Positions 12,609-24,876 of a stretch of 64,000 nt of DNA are shown piece after piece. Below the pieces are notes generated by a model, which saw only the letters and a program-made list of their open reading frames with translations, was not told the origin of the DNA and did no database searches. The stretch covers positions 17,865,501 through 17,929,500 of the forward strand of contig NC_088303.1 of the NCBI RefSeq assembly GCF_032854445.1, read 5' to 3'. The stretch is from Liolophura sinensis. Its lineage: Eukaryota > Mollusca > Polyplacophora > Chitonida > Chitonidae. Within the stretch, counting starts at the first letter, position 1; each line of letters starts with the position of its first letter. Position numbers and translations under genes: made by a program.

Positions 12609-12985
12609 TGCAATTAATCAACTTTGAGCTGTATGCCGTAAAGGCAGTGAAAAGCCCAGATGTATTTTTACCTGTACCACGTTTTTCTCCTTTTTTACAC
12701 ATGTATAAACGTTATAGGTTATCAGATAAAACAGATCTTTGGGGCACCAATCAGGTTTGCAATCGAGATGAAATGATGCTTTGACTTTTCCTCCAATTAA
12801 AAAAAGAAGTTACTTTAACTGCTCAATATGCTTAGGACAGTAAAGAATGAATCTACCATTTAAGTGATACATGGCAGTGATAACATTATGGCATGCTTTT
12901 GGATAGAACCATTATTAAAACATCAGAAAAGTAAATTACTAAATTTAATTAGACGTTGTTCAGTTCTATCTTTCAAAAACAGTTT

Positions 12986-13040
12986 ATGATCCTGAGTTTT
13001 ACCCAGGCTCTGACCAGTTTCCTCCCATCTTTAACGTTTG
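12986..13040 (+). mobile_element. SINE body fragment, AATAAATAA-tailed family
   Basis: TTTTACCCAGGCTCTGACCA followed by GTTTCCTCCCAT matches, on the plus strand, the body of the 58.5-kb SINE read in reverse complement (CCCGGGTTCTTCCCGG, then TTTCCTCCCACC). Neither head nor tail is attached, so it is a diverged fragment. It is the leftmost of several SINE pieces between 12.98 and 13.89 kb. Confidence 0.45.
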
Positions 13041-13154
13041 CTGTGACGTTACGCTATTGTCTGCACAGATGATTATTTTGCAAGAATCCACACTTATGAG
13101 TTTGTAGTTTGAGTGGTGATGACTGACAACCTGTATCACCTCAGTGCCCCTTTG

Positions 13155-13238
13155 ATTGGTGTACCGCAGAGTGGGATTTGAACCCACAACCACAAGACTT
13201 TAAAACATTCCAATATCCCACTGAGCTATCCCGGAATA
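13155..13238 (-). mobile_element. tRNA-like SINE head or tRNA relic
   Basis: Read on the minus strand it contains an A-box-like GGATAGCTCAGTGGGA and a B box, GGTTCAAATCC. The latter sits in a perfect T stem-loop (GTGGG, TTCAAAT, CCCAC). The D stem and part of the acceptor stem do not pair, and the anticodon arm is disrupted, so it is not a working tRNA gene. It is most likely a tRNA-derived SINE head. Confidence 0.6.
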
Positions 13239-13410
13239 CCATACAAACTCCTTTCAGACGACTTTAAACATTTGTTGTAATGTTAATCCTCTGTCTAAGA
13301 TAAGAATGTTATATATGAAGGGTCGATTTGTTTCTGATCACTGTGAAATTTATTTTCTGACAGTTTTGTTCTTTGCCTTCATTTCAAATACACCAACTGT
13401 TGCTAGCGTG

Positions 13411-13485
13411 AGAAAAGGCAGAGGGGGAAACCCACGACCATCCGCAGATTGCTATCAGATTACATGTCACCGTCCAAAAGTGTAT
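13411..13485 (-). mobile_element. SINE body fragment, AATAAATAA-tailed family
   Basis: The core GGGGGAAACCCACGACCATC, followed by CGCAGATTGCT, matches the 58.5-kb SINE (GGGGGAAGCCCACGACCATC, then CGCAGGTTCCT) in the same orientation. The tRNA-like head and AT tail are missing and flanking positions are diverged. Confidence 0.6.
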
Positions 13486-13792
13486 GCTCAAGTAGTAACC
13501 TACGTAGAGTACAATGGACTGAGGTCCCATTTGCTAAAAGCCCTCGCGCTGCTGCACTAAAACTTCATGTAACACAGTCACAAAAGATCAACTATTATTT
13601 TCAAGTATGCAAATATTGCGACTCAGCCAGCATGAAAAAGCATCCATTGACGCTAATTGCAATGTAATGTCTTTTTATTATTTGTTTTAAATGACACCGC
13701 AAGGTTCTTGAAACAGAATCAATAGTTGTCATGTTACTACAAACATGTTTAAGGAGGAGAAACAACTCGCAACAGTTGATTTTTGAAAAGGA

Positions 13793-13882
13793 TAATCTCC
13801 ACTACATAATGCTGTCTGCCGTCCTATATGTGAGATATCCTTGAGTATGGCATTAAATACCATTCAAATAAATAAATAAATA
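13793..13882 (+). mobile_element. SINE 3' end, AATAAATAA-tailed family
   Basis: The order CATAATGCTGTCTGCCGTCC, GTGAGATATCCTTGAGTATG, TTAAATACCATTCAAATAAA, then repeated AAAT units is the 3' end of the family, also seen at 58140-58234 and, inverted, at 55504-55664 and 58518-58788. The copy is 5'-truncated, retaining about 90 bp. Confidence 0.75.
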
Positions 13883-13889
13883 TCACAGT

Positions 13890-15390
13890 TTATTTTTACT
13901 TAAAAGGTAGATTCCGCAGGAGACTTCAAGGAGATATTCAAGTCATTAGGACATGGTCAGACATTTTACCCTTGCCCCTGCATATCAAAAACCAACTTTT
14001 AATGGAGAAGTAATGGAATAGAATCGACGGGTAAGAAAGTCTTAAAAATTTCTTTTGTTTACCCAACCAAAAAAAAAATCATTTGATCCGTACCTGAGTA
14101 AGAGGTAAGAAAGGTGTCTTGCGTGTGTTGTTCAAAATGTTGTTGTCACACAAAGATGCAAGCAGGCACACAGATGAAAGAGAGCCGTAAGGAAGAGGCT
14201 AAATATTGAGTATATAATAACCCCATATAGATAAACAAAAAACATTCTTCAGGTCTGCAATATGCCAAGTCAAGCCAGTCTAGGGTGTTAAGAGGTGCAG
14301 GCTTGTGAAAGATGAATGCCCGTGTCCCCGATGATACGGGTCACTTACAGAGTCTGTTAATCCCTAGATGTTTAGGGGAATGTCTCAGCGCGCAGACGCT
14401 GCTCTATATGGAATTCAATCTCGCACCAATATATCAGAAATCATATTGCCTGGGATAAACGCAAGAGGCCAGCTGTCTTACCTGGCCAAACTGTCTCTCT
14501 TGTTTTATTCTTTGCCAATGATTAGATTGTCACCTCACAGGCAGGTACAAAAAAATTCCAGCTATCGCTTGAGTTTATGAAAGGATCATGTGTGGGCCAA
14601 GGTCCCCTCTGAGAGGTGCCAGAGTGTGGGTGTGGGGGGGGGGGGGGGGAGTGAGTCTCAGTCCTATGACTTTAATCCTAGTCTAAATCCTTAATCAGAT
14701 CTGCACTCTGCCACATTCACACATTGTGGGTAAATCTACACCTTTGCAGCTTGTGAGACATCCCATAGAAACAAAGGCAACAAAATAATGTGTTGGAATA
14801 AATACTGAAAACTTCATGGTTTATCACATAATTCTAATGATGAATTCAACTGTTAAAGATTCATGTCTCTTTACATGAGTGGACCTATAATTAAAATTAA
14901 TGTTGGCATATCTCTACTAAACCAAACTACACAAGATCATATTTTAATAATTTCAACATGTAAAATATTAAATTTAAAAAATACTAAAACTCTAATAAAC
15001 ACAATATATATTTAATCAGATTAGTTCACCAAAATCATAAAATTAGAAGCAATCAGAAATTGAACATAAATCAATATGAGAGATACTTAGCTAATCTAAC
15101 TGTATAAAACAAATCTTCAGAATAAATAAAAAAAAAAAAATACTATACAAAATGAATTTAAGTTACACCTTGCAGAATAATTGCATTAACACTTTCTAAT
15201 GGTTATGATTAGAACTACCCCAAACTGACATAATGCTCATAGCTGGCTCAACACAAAAATGTGCGGGCAGCCACAAAACATATGAACCTGATAATTCATA
15301 TTAACAGTCAAAAAAAAAACAAAACGTGTTTAAACATCCATTTAGCATAAAACAGTGTGGTGCAGTAAACAAAGGAATATGAAGTACTTA
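13890..15390. other. Non-coding stretch with 16-G run
   Basis: No gene recognised. A G run of 16 lies at 14634-14649. A less AT-rich patch at about 14290-14600 contains a good minus-strand donor sequence (TGGCCAG|GTAAGACA), but the frames upstream of it are closed. From 14.85 to 15.36 kb the sequence is strongly AT-rich. Confidence 0.5.
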
Positions 15391-15391
15391 C

Positions 15392-15478
15392 CTGAGATTT
15401 TGTGGATTGGCGCAAACCTATCAGCTGCTCGAGTTTGAAGTGTCTAGGTAGGCAATGGCCTGCCAAACCCATAATGAG
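15392..15478 (-). CDS. Candidate 87-nt internal exon, product unknown
   Basis: On the minus strand, acceptor CTTGTTTTAAATTCAG precedes 87 nt that end at a near-consensus donor, CTCAG|GTAAGTAC. The segment is open in phase 0 for 29 codons, starting LIMGLAGHCLPRHF and ending LRQSTKSQ. It is less AT-rich than its flanks. Its phase agrees with the donor at 17422, so the two could be consecutive exons about 1.9 kb apart. I do not recognise the peptide. It could instead be a conserved non-coding element whose openness is chance; the strong donor is the main argument for an exon. Confidence 0.3.
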
Positions 15479-15589
15479 CTGAATTTAAAACAAGCACTTA
15501 CATTGCCTCACTGCAACTTCACCACAGCCAGGGCTAAATGCCAAATTAAAAAGGACAGCAGACTATTTTTCCCCTGCATTAATCGGGGC

Positions 15590-15605
15590 GGGGGGGGGGG
15601 GGGGG
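15590..15605 (+). repeat. Poly-G run, 16 bp
   Basis: GGGGC followed by 16 G. It is one of at least seven long G runs, all on the plus strand. Confidence 0.9.
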
Positions 15606-15609
15606 TCAC

Positions 15610-17420
15610 GGGAAACAAGAGTGAGCTGTGATGAAGCATGTGAACTTTTGACTTTTACAGTTTGGATACAGCAGCCAGTCCTTGGGACCAACTCTCAGTG
15701 TTTGTCATGAGAAAACCAGGCCTTCGGGCTGATGACACTTAAGTAATTAGCAGTGAAATCCATAACTTTCTAAGACAATATTCTGTCAATAATTTCAACT
15801 TTCTTACCATCTAACTATTCGGACAGGCTCACAATATAAGGGTGCTCAAAATGACCTGATCAAGAGAAATAAAAAGCACTCATTGATTACTTAAAATAGC
15901 GAGTAACAGACTTTTCCACACAGGTACTGAAATTTAAGCTTGAAATGTAAGGTAAATTTCAACATGACACCTGTACTTTTCAGGTCAAGGTTAATTCCTT
16001 CAGCTACAAAAAATGATTTTCTTCTAAAGTAACAGAAGTCATCCTTTTTGTGCTGAAATATTGATGAACGAATGTACATGTAGTGCGAGAACTATCTCAC
16101 TTTTGATAATGTCTCCAGGCTGAACTCTGTTATACAACCAATGCAGCCGCTCTCACACTATTTAACACCGCGACAGATTAACTCCGGACTGTTATTATTG
16201 GGCAAAATATCAACGCGACAATTGAACAAGAGGAAATTACATATCAACAAAACAATTGGATTTCATCTCAATAAACAGTCATTGTTCTGTTAATAGACCA
16301 ATGATTTCTCGTAGCAGTGCGCTTAGCGTAAAAGCCAGGCGATTCTCAGCGAAAAATGTAATGTCATATTGCGTTAACTGCCATTTAAGTTCCTGCCAGG
16401 CTTAACCTAGTCCGGAAACGTAATTAACATCTAGAAAATTCAGTCGACTAGCCAGGAAACTTTCCCATTGTTCTGATGTGTAGTAGTAATACAGACATAC
16501 ATACATAAACGTACAGCCCCCCCTGATGAACTTCCACTCCAGTTAATATAGTTTTTTTCATTATCATTCCAAACATTCATTGATAAATATTTAATTTCAT
16601 TAGGGGAAGTGGAGGGTGTATCTTGAGAAAGCGTAGTGCAGACAACTTCACTCTCGCACCGTGACTCCTACACATAAATCACAACTTCTTGTCTGCAGGA
16701 GTTCTGAAGACACCAACACAAAACAGGATGTCATCATTGATAACTAGGTGTGGTCATTTAAGACGGTTATGCAGAAAATGGAATGTCTTTACACCATTTT
16801 TTACTAACTCCCTAGACTAATTACTCTTTGTTTTAATATTACAGTGTAGCTTTAGCATTTAATATTAGCAAGTTAAGAATAAATATACACTTTTTGAAAC
16901 AGTATTATAATACATTCATGATCTTTTGTTCTTTCTATGATAATACTAGACTCAGTATTAAATAGTTATACAAAATAGAAATAGTAGAGAGCATAAACCA
17001 GAACAGCCACGACCGTGGGACACTTGGCAAATAGTTGAATGTATACCGGTAAAATGTGGCCTCCTGGCAATTTACCTCCATCAGGGTTTTTATTCCAACT
17101 GTTCATGCTTAAATAGTAGCAACACAATATAATATGTAAAATTGTTAACACAAACATATCTTAGCTGTTAACTGTTGTCGTAATATACACAAATTGTACC
17201 CAAATTTTTCACACAAACCTTTGTCTAATATCATGTTATCTCATACTGAATACTGAAGGTCTTATTAGAGCTAGAATGGTCACATACAAAAAACTGAGAA
17301 CACCAAAGATCACTCGCACGACAAATTTTTAAATATGAGATTGAAGACTGCAAAAATGTACATGCAGTTAGGTTTCATTTATGAAGAGCAGGTCAAAATA
17401 CTGAGAGAACATTCCACTTA
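15610..17420. other. Non-coding stretch with a low-repeat block
   Basis: No gene recognised. Around 16120-16430 the sequence is less AT-rich and carries several ATTG/CAAT and ATTA words (for example CAACAAAACAATTGG), a weak candidate regulatory block. The remainder is AT-rich. Confidence 0.45.
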
Positions 17421-17421
17421 C

Positions 17422-17652
17422 CCAGTTTATAACAGAGACTGTAACCAATCCACAAGTTTTGTTCTTGGCCCATTTTTCCGAATTTATCATTTTAAATTTA
17501 AAAGTTGAAAAGCAATGTCCATCATCGTCATGATATGTTACAGTTTTATCCACTGATAAACCAGGATCTTCCTGTGTTAATGCTTCACATGGGCAGAAGT
17601 TTGAGCGAATTTGCCCAGCCTTCGTACTCAGTACAGCAGATCCGCTGATCAT
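17422..17652 (-). CDS. Candidate exon with strong donor, product unknown
   Basis: On the minus strand an ATG at 17652 opens 77 codons that end exactly at a donor, AACTGG|GTAAGTGG, in phase 0. The peptide includes DDDGHCFSTFKFKM and ends CGLVTVSVINW. Alternatively, an acceptor-like AACACAG inside the frame would make it a 150-nt internal exon (17422-17571), also phase 0. That form would join without frame loss to the candidates at 26323 (upstream) and 15392 (downstream). The start is uncertain because an in-frame stop lies just upstream of the ATG. I recognise no domain. Confidence 0.25.
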
Positions 17653-17986
17653 TTTACATACTGTAGCAGTCTATGGGCGCTATTAATTCTACCCGGAATT
17701 TAACCAATTCCTTAATTGGCCACTTTCCCTGTTAACCTAATTGTTAATTAACTAGCGTTTTGATTGTGGTTGTAAATATCAAGTGAAAACGTTTAACCTA
17801 TATAAATACACAAGTTCCATAGTCCAGCCATTTAACACAAGTGTTAAACATGAGAGCAGCAACATAGGGGCAAAGTCAGCCATTGTCACATACCACTCGT
17901 CTACAGTAATTGTATGTAAGCATTTCCACATTGTGCTTTGAGAAGTAATTATCAGCCACTTGTACTCCATTTCATGTGATTAAATG
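17653..17986. other. Non-coding stretch before the gap
   Basis: AT-rich sequence with several TTAATTAA-like words. Nothing else is recognised, and it runs straight into the assembly gap. Confidence 0.6.
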
Positions 17987-18186
17987 NNNNNNNNNNNNNN
18001 NNNNNNNNNNNNNNNNNNNNNNNNNNNNNNNNNNNNNNNNNNNNNNNNNNNNNNNNNNNNNNNNNNNNNNNNNNNNNNNNNNNNNNNNNNNNNNNNNNNN
18101 NNNNNNNNNNNNNNNNNNNNNNNNNNNNNNNNNNNNNNNNNNNNNNNNNNNNNNNNNNNNNNNNNNNNNNNNNNNNNNNNNNNNNN
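17987..18186. other. Assembly gap, exactly 200 N
   Basis: A run of 200 N marks a scaffold gap of placeholder length, so the true distance and content are unknown. Open frames that cross it are artefacts. Confidence 1.
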
Positions 18187-21100
18187 AAAAGGCATTTCAT
18201 AATGTGAATATTAATTAAACAGTCTGGTATCGGATTTTAAATATCAGTGATGCCGTATAGAAACGTTATATTATTTGCAATTTGTTGTATATGCATATGG
18301 CATTTCACAATGCCTTGAGCCTTACAGTTAGCTATATCCTTGAAAACAGCTATATGTACGAAGAATAAAATGTTTTTCAGCTTATAGACACTGATAAACT
18401 GATAAGACTTAATCCAAAAGAGTAAACTGATATTATGTTTATAGATTTTGTAGGCAACTTTAACTTCCCTCCCACCCCCAAAACAAAAGTAAACTTATGT
18501 AATATTTTTTTAATACCAACATACTTTTTTTAATACCAGCATACTTCTAACTTACTTTAAATCATTACTGTTAACTAATGTTAAAAAATAAATCATTCCG
18601 TAAGTTTACTGACTACAAAATGTAACAACTTTTAGGTTTGCAATTTGTCATATTTTGCTAAGATTAACAACACTGTAATCACGTCCAGTTTTTAGCAACA
18701 ACCATTCACTGCTTTGTCCATAATTTTTCATTTTCAAATTCTGGTACAAATTATGTGACAAGCTGGATATACTGAGTTAGCAATATCAGATCGAAGTACA
18801 TTGGCTGGCCATGTTTTGAGCGGTGAACTGACACCTCGGTACAAGTAGGCTGGCAAAAACCTGATGGTTCTCTAATTGTAACTTGCAAGAGAAGAGATAG
18901 AAATTAGTGATGTTTCCCTGGGAGACCAGTCTTGACAGGGTGATCTTCCAGCAGTCAGCGGTGACAACAAATTATACCAAAGTCTGACCAGAGGGGAATA
19001 AATTTATGTGAGGAAGAAACCAATCTTCAACTGTCATAACAAAGAGTATAGAGCTGGATGAAGACTGGTGGATGGAGCAGAAAGAGTGGAGAGGAAGGGG
19101 TGAGGGCAGCGATGTGGTGTAGAAGGACAAGTAAAAGAAACTGCATACTTTTAGTTGGAATGAATTCATCAGGCTGTGTAAGAAGCTACAAGAGAATAAA
19201 ATGATATGCAAACAATCTAACATATTGCATATACCTTGATTCTTTAATACCCTAATTTTTTTCACATGTTTGCAAGGTGTTTATTCAAGCATGTTCTGAA
19301 TGCATTATTCCGTGTAGATTAATAAAATTATACTTTTTGAAAAGCCATGAAATGTGCCGCGCCAAACCAATCAACAGAGTTTTGCCTCCAACACCATATT
19401 AAAATGTTCATAAATTACACAGAAAGTTGCTCTTTTACAGGCGAAAAGGTTTGAGGAATTAGGATATGTATTTTCATATTTATAGGCATATACAATAGAA
19501 AGACTTCCTTTGGCTGTTTTTTCCCATCACCTGTAGATCTTAATTTGTATGCTAAAGTAAGTCACTGTGAAGCACAAAACTAATGAAACAGGAAAATGGC
19601 TACAAGACACTGAATCAGACACAAAAAAAATACAGATAACATTCTACAGTGCCCTGTGAAATGAAAAACTCCAACAAGAAATGAATAAAAAATTCATTAA
19701 CCCAAATCAACAGGAACAATTAGAGAATCAGGACGTGAACATACCACAGCTGTGCACTTTTCACTCCTTCCATCTAAGACTATAGTCCGACTCAGTGAGA
19801 CCTAATGTGTAACAGGTAGGAATACATAAGAGTCGGTTTCTAGCAACAATAATCATAAACGATTGCCAGGACACCTGGATATTTGTCCTACGTCACGTTT
19901 TATAGGGAATAACAGTCAGTCAGCCTGGCTGATAAATGATGTCCAATTGTCACTGAAGTGTCAAGTCTGAACACAACAGCCCTGGTGCCATATGGTAAAA
20001 GAAACTGAACAATTTAAATATTAGAGGCCTAACACTCAATGAAGGGATTTGATGAGCCAAAGCATTCCTTTTGTTACATCATCAGGGCTTTTGTGCATAA
20101 AAAAAAAAAAAAAAAAAACCTGGGCGTAAAATCATTTCACAAAGCTGTCTGGCTGATGCGCAGACAAAAGCGTAAGTCAGTCAAGATGTTGCGTCTGCTC
20201 AATGTCACAAGTTTTCTAGTCTGTTCCATGCTCTGCTTTTACCTTTAGAAGTGACTTAATGCCAGTGATAATCCGCAATCTGGACCGGGCCTAGACAAGG
20301 AAGATAACGTTATGTAAGTCAGACTACTTCGGATATATTGATAGATGTTAAATCCCAACAGATGTGAATCCATCGACCTGTAACAGACGCCAGTGAAATA
20401 GGAATTGTTCACACTGTTCAGATCTAAAGCCTTCCCTATAAGGTAAAAAGATACTGAGTAAACCTTAAATTTATTTGAGTTTTTATCTTAATTTATTTTT
20501 AATCTATTGTCTACCTTACAACGCTGTCAACACTGCATATCTGTCTGGTATTAAAACTCAGCTTCAATGCCAAATGCTTTTCCTTCACAAATACAGGTGT
20601 GACGTACAACTGATTCAATAACAATTCTACACAGGTGCCACATTCCCAACTTAAACTGATCAAAATCTAATCTAAAAATCTGGGGTAAATACCGTATGCT
20701 AAGAACACTTAATAACACTCAAACATGTCAATTAATTAACAAAAATATCTAACAGTCACTTTGACAAGCATTCCATTAATCTGTTTGCTTGCAAACTTCG
20801 GAATTTGATAAAAATTTTACATATGTAATTAACTTTTCTCTTACACCTCTAAGCAGGAGTTATCTGCAATTGTAGTTTGATTTTCTCAAGAGTAAATTCT
20901 CCTGGGCAGAGGACAAGAGAGGCTATAGTGACTGGTAAGAGCACCTCTGGCTGGAGAGTGACCTGGGAATGGTGATGGCAGGATCAGTGAGTTCTCCCGA
21001 CCAGTAGTGGTGTTAGCCAGCCTGTGACAATATGCAATTATTTGTCATAGCAACAGACAGGCTAAAATCATATTCACAGTTGAGGCTATGAAATCAATAA

Positions 21101-21489
21101 CAGCGCCGACTCGAATATGTAAAGGCTATGGCAGCTTGTAGACCTTACACTGGGTTATGTCACTGAGGGTCGAGTTACTGCTAGTTACGTGGACTGTCGA
21201 TAGGCCAGCCGCGGCCACATGAGGTCACGCCAGGACGAGTCTAAGGGCAAAGAACCCTGTGACAGAACAAGGTGTGGTCAGCTCAAGGGGTCTCAGCTTT
21301 TCGTATTTACAGCTCCCTCAAAATTGAAGCTACTCGCATGACACATGTGAACTATCATTTTTTTAAGTCAACTTTTATGGCTGGCTTTTTTTTTTTTAGA
21401 AAGTAAAGTGGGAATGCATGATCAAGTATTCTATTCCATCCTCACTGACATTGCTACACATATCCAGACGATACCCTACTCATTTTGCT
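18187..21489. other. Non-coding AT-rich stretch
   Basis: No gene recognised. A 19-20 A run lies at about 20100-20118. At 19430-19465 the words GCGAAAAGGTTTGAGGAATT and AGG resemble the end of the unnamed dispersed family, as a possible fourth, badly decayed copy. Around 20.9-21.3 kb the sequence is less AT-rich without a clear motif pattern. Confidence 0.55.
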
Positions 21490-22030
21490 CAAACACCTGA
21501 CATGATGCAAATTTAGCCCCTTTGAAAGCTATACAGATGTACGCAAGATTAAACTTTGTGTTTGATTTCAAAAGGGATCTTGTTTGCGTACTTTTTCTTC
21601 CAAGTTTGCATTATGATGCTGTCGAATTTATCAGCGCGTTTTGTGACGCGATTGAAACTAGATTGCTTATTGAAGCAAAAAACAAAATAGGCAGAAGAGC
21701 CTCAGGTTGCACTTATTCTTCCTCCCATTTCAGGGGAGCATGTATGCCATATTTCATCTTTCCTTTGTCACAATCCGTTAACACCAGAGTGGGTTTTGTC
21801 TCCAGTTCGCCTGGCGTTGTCTTAGCGACTAATTAATCTAAACTAATCATCGGCCGTGAGACGTGTTATCGCGTAAGCCATACAAATGAACCTCATCTGT
21901 ATATTCTGGAGATCATCAGCTCTCGCTATTGTAGTCTATGCTTCATTAAGATTAATAATTTAGCTGCCGCTAATGCTGTGGGGATCGTAAGCCGTATTAG
22001 TGCAGAAAATTAGCCTGCTTTTGGAGCTTT
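21490..22030. promoter_or_regulatory. Candidate cis-regulatory block
   Basis: A low-repeat block of about 540 bp. It holds many homeodomain-type words (TTAATCTAAACTAATC, CATTAAGATTAATAATTTAG, GCCGCTAATG), an octamer ATGCAAAT near 21504, and several CpG-containing words that are rare in its flanks. Frames are short and show no family resemblance. A regulatory role is an inference. Confidence 0.3.
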
Positions 22031-22296
22031 TTGCTCAATTAACAACATCCTGATGTGAGAATGCATAACTCCACCCTCTCCAAACGTGGGCCCTTCATTA
22101 GTGTAATGGTTTTTCAACCCTAAACCAGGACTCCTGAGAGATTTGAGGAAGAAAGAGAGGGGATGACTTTGTATCCCAGCCCTAAGCAAAGTGCTGGCAT
22201 AAAGAACCAGGTACTCTACACACACAGATATATATCTACATACATGAATCCATCTGAAAATGACACCATGTCATGTCCAACAGGGGCCTTGATTGC

Positions 22297-22334
<38 letters not shown>

Positions 22335-23089
22335 TTCTGAAGAATAGCTGTCTTGAATGAATTTAGATCATGATGCAGAGGAAGAATGGATGGAAAGCTA
22401 ACGGAAACTTTATCAATTTTATCAATATCATTGAGCATATATGCCACAAAAATTGAGAAGTTATTTTAATTTTGCCTTAAGGTCCATATGAATAAATGGA
22501 ACAAGTAAAACATTATTACCTAGCCAAGAAGTACCCTGTATTTTTTTTTGGAACAATCCTTGTGGAACTCAAAAATCTCTTGTCACTAATAAAGACCAAA
22601 TTATTCAACTAACAGAAATACTATTAAATTAATGGATTTTGTTTGATTTCCATGTACTCAACATACAGTCTCAGAAAAATTTCAAGAATACTTTATTCCA
22701 CTTCAAAGACAAATTTTAAATCCACCAATGCTAGGGTTCTGACCTCCCCATGTGGTCAAAGCCATGACCACTATCAATTTGTTGACAACTGCCCTTTGTA
22801 TTTTCCTACATGGCACATCTGAAAACCATGAAAATCCTGACAGATCATTAAGTCTAAAAGAGATATCTCAAAGTTCAATCATCGGCGGTTAACAAGGTTT
22901 TTTTTTTTTGCGCCTGGTTTCTGAAGGCAAAAACAAATGCAGATTAAAAGAAGAAAGCTAACAAGACTAAGAACAAAATGAAAGATATGCATATAATTAA
23001 TGAAGATTATGCTGAGATAAGATAGTCTGCAGAAAGGGTAGGTGAATCTCTTACAAGTTTTAGGCTGTAGATATGCCTGATAAACCCTG
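22031..23089. other. Non-coding stretch with (TA)n
   Basis: A (TA)n microsatellite lies at 22299-22331. The rest is AT-rich with poly-T runs at about 22540 and 22900. A hydrophobic 112-residue minus-strand ORF overlaps the right part and looks like a chance ORF. Confidence 0.55.
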
Positions 23090-23570
23090 GCAAAAACAGC
23101 AGTAATTTGAGCTTTAGCGGATGTCGAGGGCGATAAAAACAAGCTCCAACACAAACGACACAACAACGCCGTGAGGGACCCAGACAAGCTTAAAAACCAT
23201 GCCAGTCCAAAGCTCAATTAATGTTTTTACATCAACACAGTTTTGCCGTCTTCATCGATATGACGGCTTACATGCTCTCCGGGAGCCCCTCTTCAATGAA
23301 AAGGTCAAATAGATATGTGTGTTAAGATTGTATGTGATTTTTTTCTCACTGCCTGTTTTTGCCCCAGGACACAGATATGAGGCAGCTCGTCAAAAGACCC
23401 AGGATTAATTACAGGTGCAGCGTGAAAGAAACATCATGGGGCTCTCGATGGGGCCTCTCCGTATCTCGTCCCTATACCCAACCAAGTCCAATGTGTGCCC
23501 CACAGAAACCTTGTCCCAAACTGGGGGGTGGACTTATTAGTCACTACAGGGACTAGTGTGTCCATACATA
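23090..23570. promoter_or_regulatory. Weak candidate cis-regulatory block
   Basis: Less AT-rich and free of simple repeats, with words such as GATGTCGAGGGCGATAAAAA and TCATCGATATGACGGC. No coding frame is convincing. Support is composition only. Confidence 0.2.
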
Positions 23571-24192
23571 ATCTTCAACTCAAATAAATCATTCATAACA
23601 AATCAATGTTTTTTTATGTAGAATCCCCTATCCTTGGATCAGCCTTTATACAATCATTTTTTGCTTGAAGTTGTTTTTTGTTTTGTTTTTTTATCTCAAA
23701 CGCCATACAGCTTGTAAATTTTGAAGATACACATCATCTGCTCTGAACAAATGCAAGAAATAAACTCATGAACCTGCCACGTTTTTTAAATTTTTTTTTA
23801 CATTTTCCAGTCTGAACAAAATTTACCGGTGCTGCAAACCACTAATTATGATGTGAAAGCTTTCTGAAATACAAGCCAATCTTTCACTCGTGTTAGTTGC
23901 ACAAAATGATATACGCCATTATGGAACGTCCCATGACTGCGACTGCATCATCATTTATCCCACGCCAGACACCTTACTGTAAACGATACCCAATCAAAAA
24001 GCTACTTTCCTATAATGTGGTGAAAGTTTTTAACACACAGTACTACATGAGGTGAAGGAAATTGTATTTGACACTTAGTTGTTCTAAACTATACAATGTC
24101 TGGAGAACCTGATAACACCTTGTTTCAAAGCAAATCCTGTATCTTTAGCTCTGAAAGCTAGTGCCTGCAAGACTTAATGGTAAATAATTTTA
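23571..24192. other. Non-coding AT-rich stretch
   Basis: Poly-T-rich sequence. Nothing else is recognised between the 23.1-kb block and the dispersed repeat. Confidence 0.6.
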
Positions 24193-24408
24193 TGCCTAAT
24201 TCTTCGACCTTTTCAAACGCCTCTGCAACCAATATTTTGAAACATTCTTAGAGATCTATGGGGTGTAGAGAAATAATTTGCAAAGTTTTATGAAGATTAC
24301 ATCTTTAGTGACACAAACAAATCATTTTGACATTGTTTTCATTATAATTGTATGAATAAATTCCACTGCAAAAAAGTGCCTTAGAGGTCAACAAAGATTT
24401 ACAGTAGT
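24193..24408 (-). repeat. Copy 3 of the unnamed dispersed family
   Basis: The reverse complement matches 3011-3232 and 39366-39556 across about 215 bp. It contains ACTGTAAATC, GGCACTTTTTTGCAGTGGAA, CATACAATTAT, TTCTCTACACCCCATAG, CTAAGAATGTTTCAAAATAT, TTGAAAAGGTCGAAGAATTA and GGC in that order. The opposite orientation to the other two copies argues for dispersal, not segmental duplication. Confidence 0.65.
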
Positions 24409-24501
24409 CTTTGAAGTTCAGCTTTAAGCAATCGCAAGAAATATAGGATGGGATTTCTTGTGGATCAGAAAGATTTTTCTCATCTGAAATCTTTTCTAAG
24501 A

Positions 24502-24865
24502 GAGAGTGAGTGAGTGCTTGGGGCTTAGCGTCGTATGTAACAATTTTTCAGTCATATGACTATGAGGGAGTCCTTAGAGTGTATGTAATGTGCCTCCTTG
24601 TGGCAGGATGGATTTCCACTGCTCTTTTATCTAGTGCTATTTCACTTAGACGGCCTAATGAAGGCAAGTAAGCCGCCCCACCCGAGCCATTATACTGATA
24701 CAGGTCAACCAGTCATTGCACTATCCCCTTAATGCTGAACACCAGGGCGAGGAAGTTACAACTTCCTTTTTTTTAAGGTCTTAGGTGTGACCCGACTCAG
24801 GATTAACCCTGGGTCTACTGCCTCCCGAAGCGGGCGCTCTACCAACTGAGCTATCGTGGCTGGTA
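24502..24865 (-). mobile_element. Near full-length tRNA-derived SINE with TSD
   Basis: Read on the minus strand, the head GATAGCTCAGTTGGTAGAGC has an A box and an intact D stem (GCTC with GAGC). It is followed by a decayed B box (GGTTAATCC), a body of about 200 bp, and a 3' region reading GTCATATGACTGAAAAATTG then TTACATACGACGCTAAGCCC, ending CCAAGCACTCACTCACTC. Flanks carry CTTTTCTAAGA (24491-24501) and CTCTTCTAAGA (24866-24876), an 11-bp target-site duplication with one mismatch. SINEs encode no protein and are mobilised by LINE enzymes. The tail type resembles families I recall from marine molluscs. Confidence 0.85.
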
Positions 24866-24876
24866 CTCTTCTAAGA

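Noticed and set aside
12431-12784. 117-codon ORF with an Ile-Tyr repeat
   Set aside because: The middle is the (TA)n microsatellite, and the flanks show no exon features.
13155-13238. Functional tRNA gene
   Set aside because: The T arm is intact but the D and acceptor stems do not pair and the anticodon arm is broken. The SINE heads at 24.8 and 58.7 kb are likewise parts of retroposons.
17952-18218. ORFs across the N run
   Set aside because: They consist of unknown bases and are artefacts of the gap.
22879-23217. Hydrophobic 112-codon minus-strand ORF, possible membrane protein
   Set aside because: Hydrophobicity follows from T-rich codons. There are no splice signals and no recognisable sequence, and it starts in a poly-T region.
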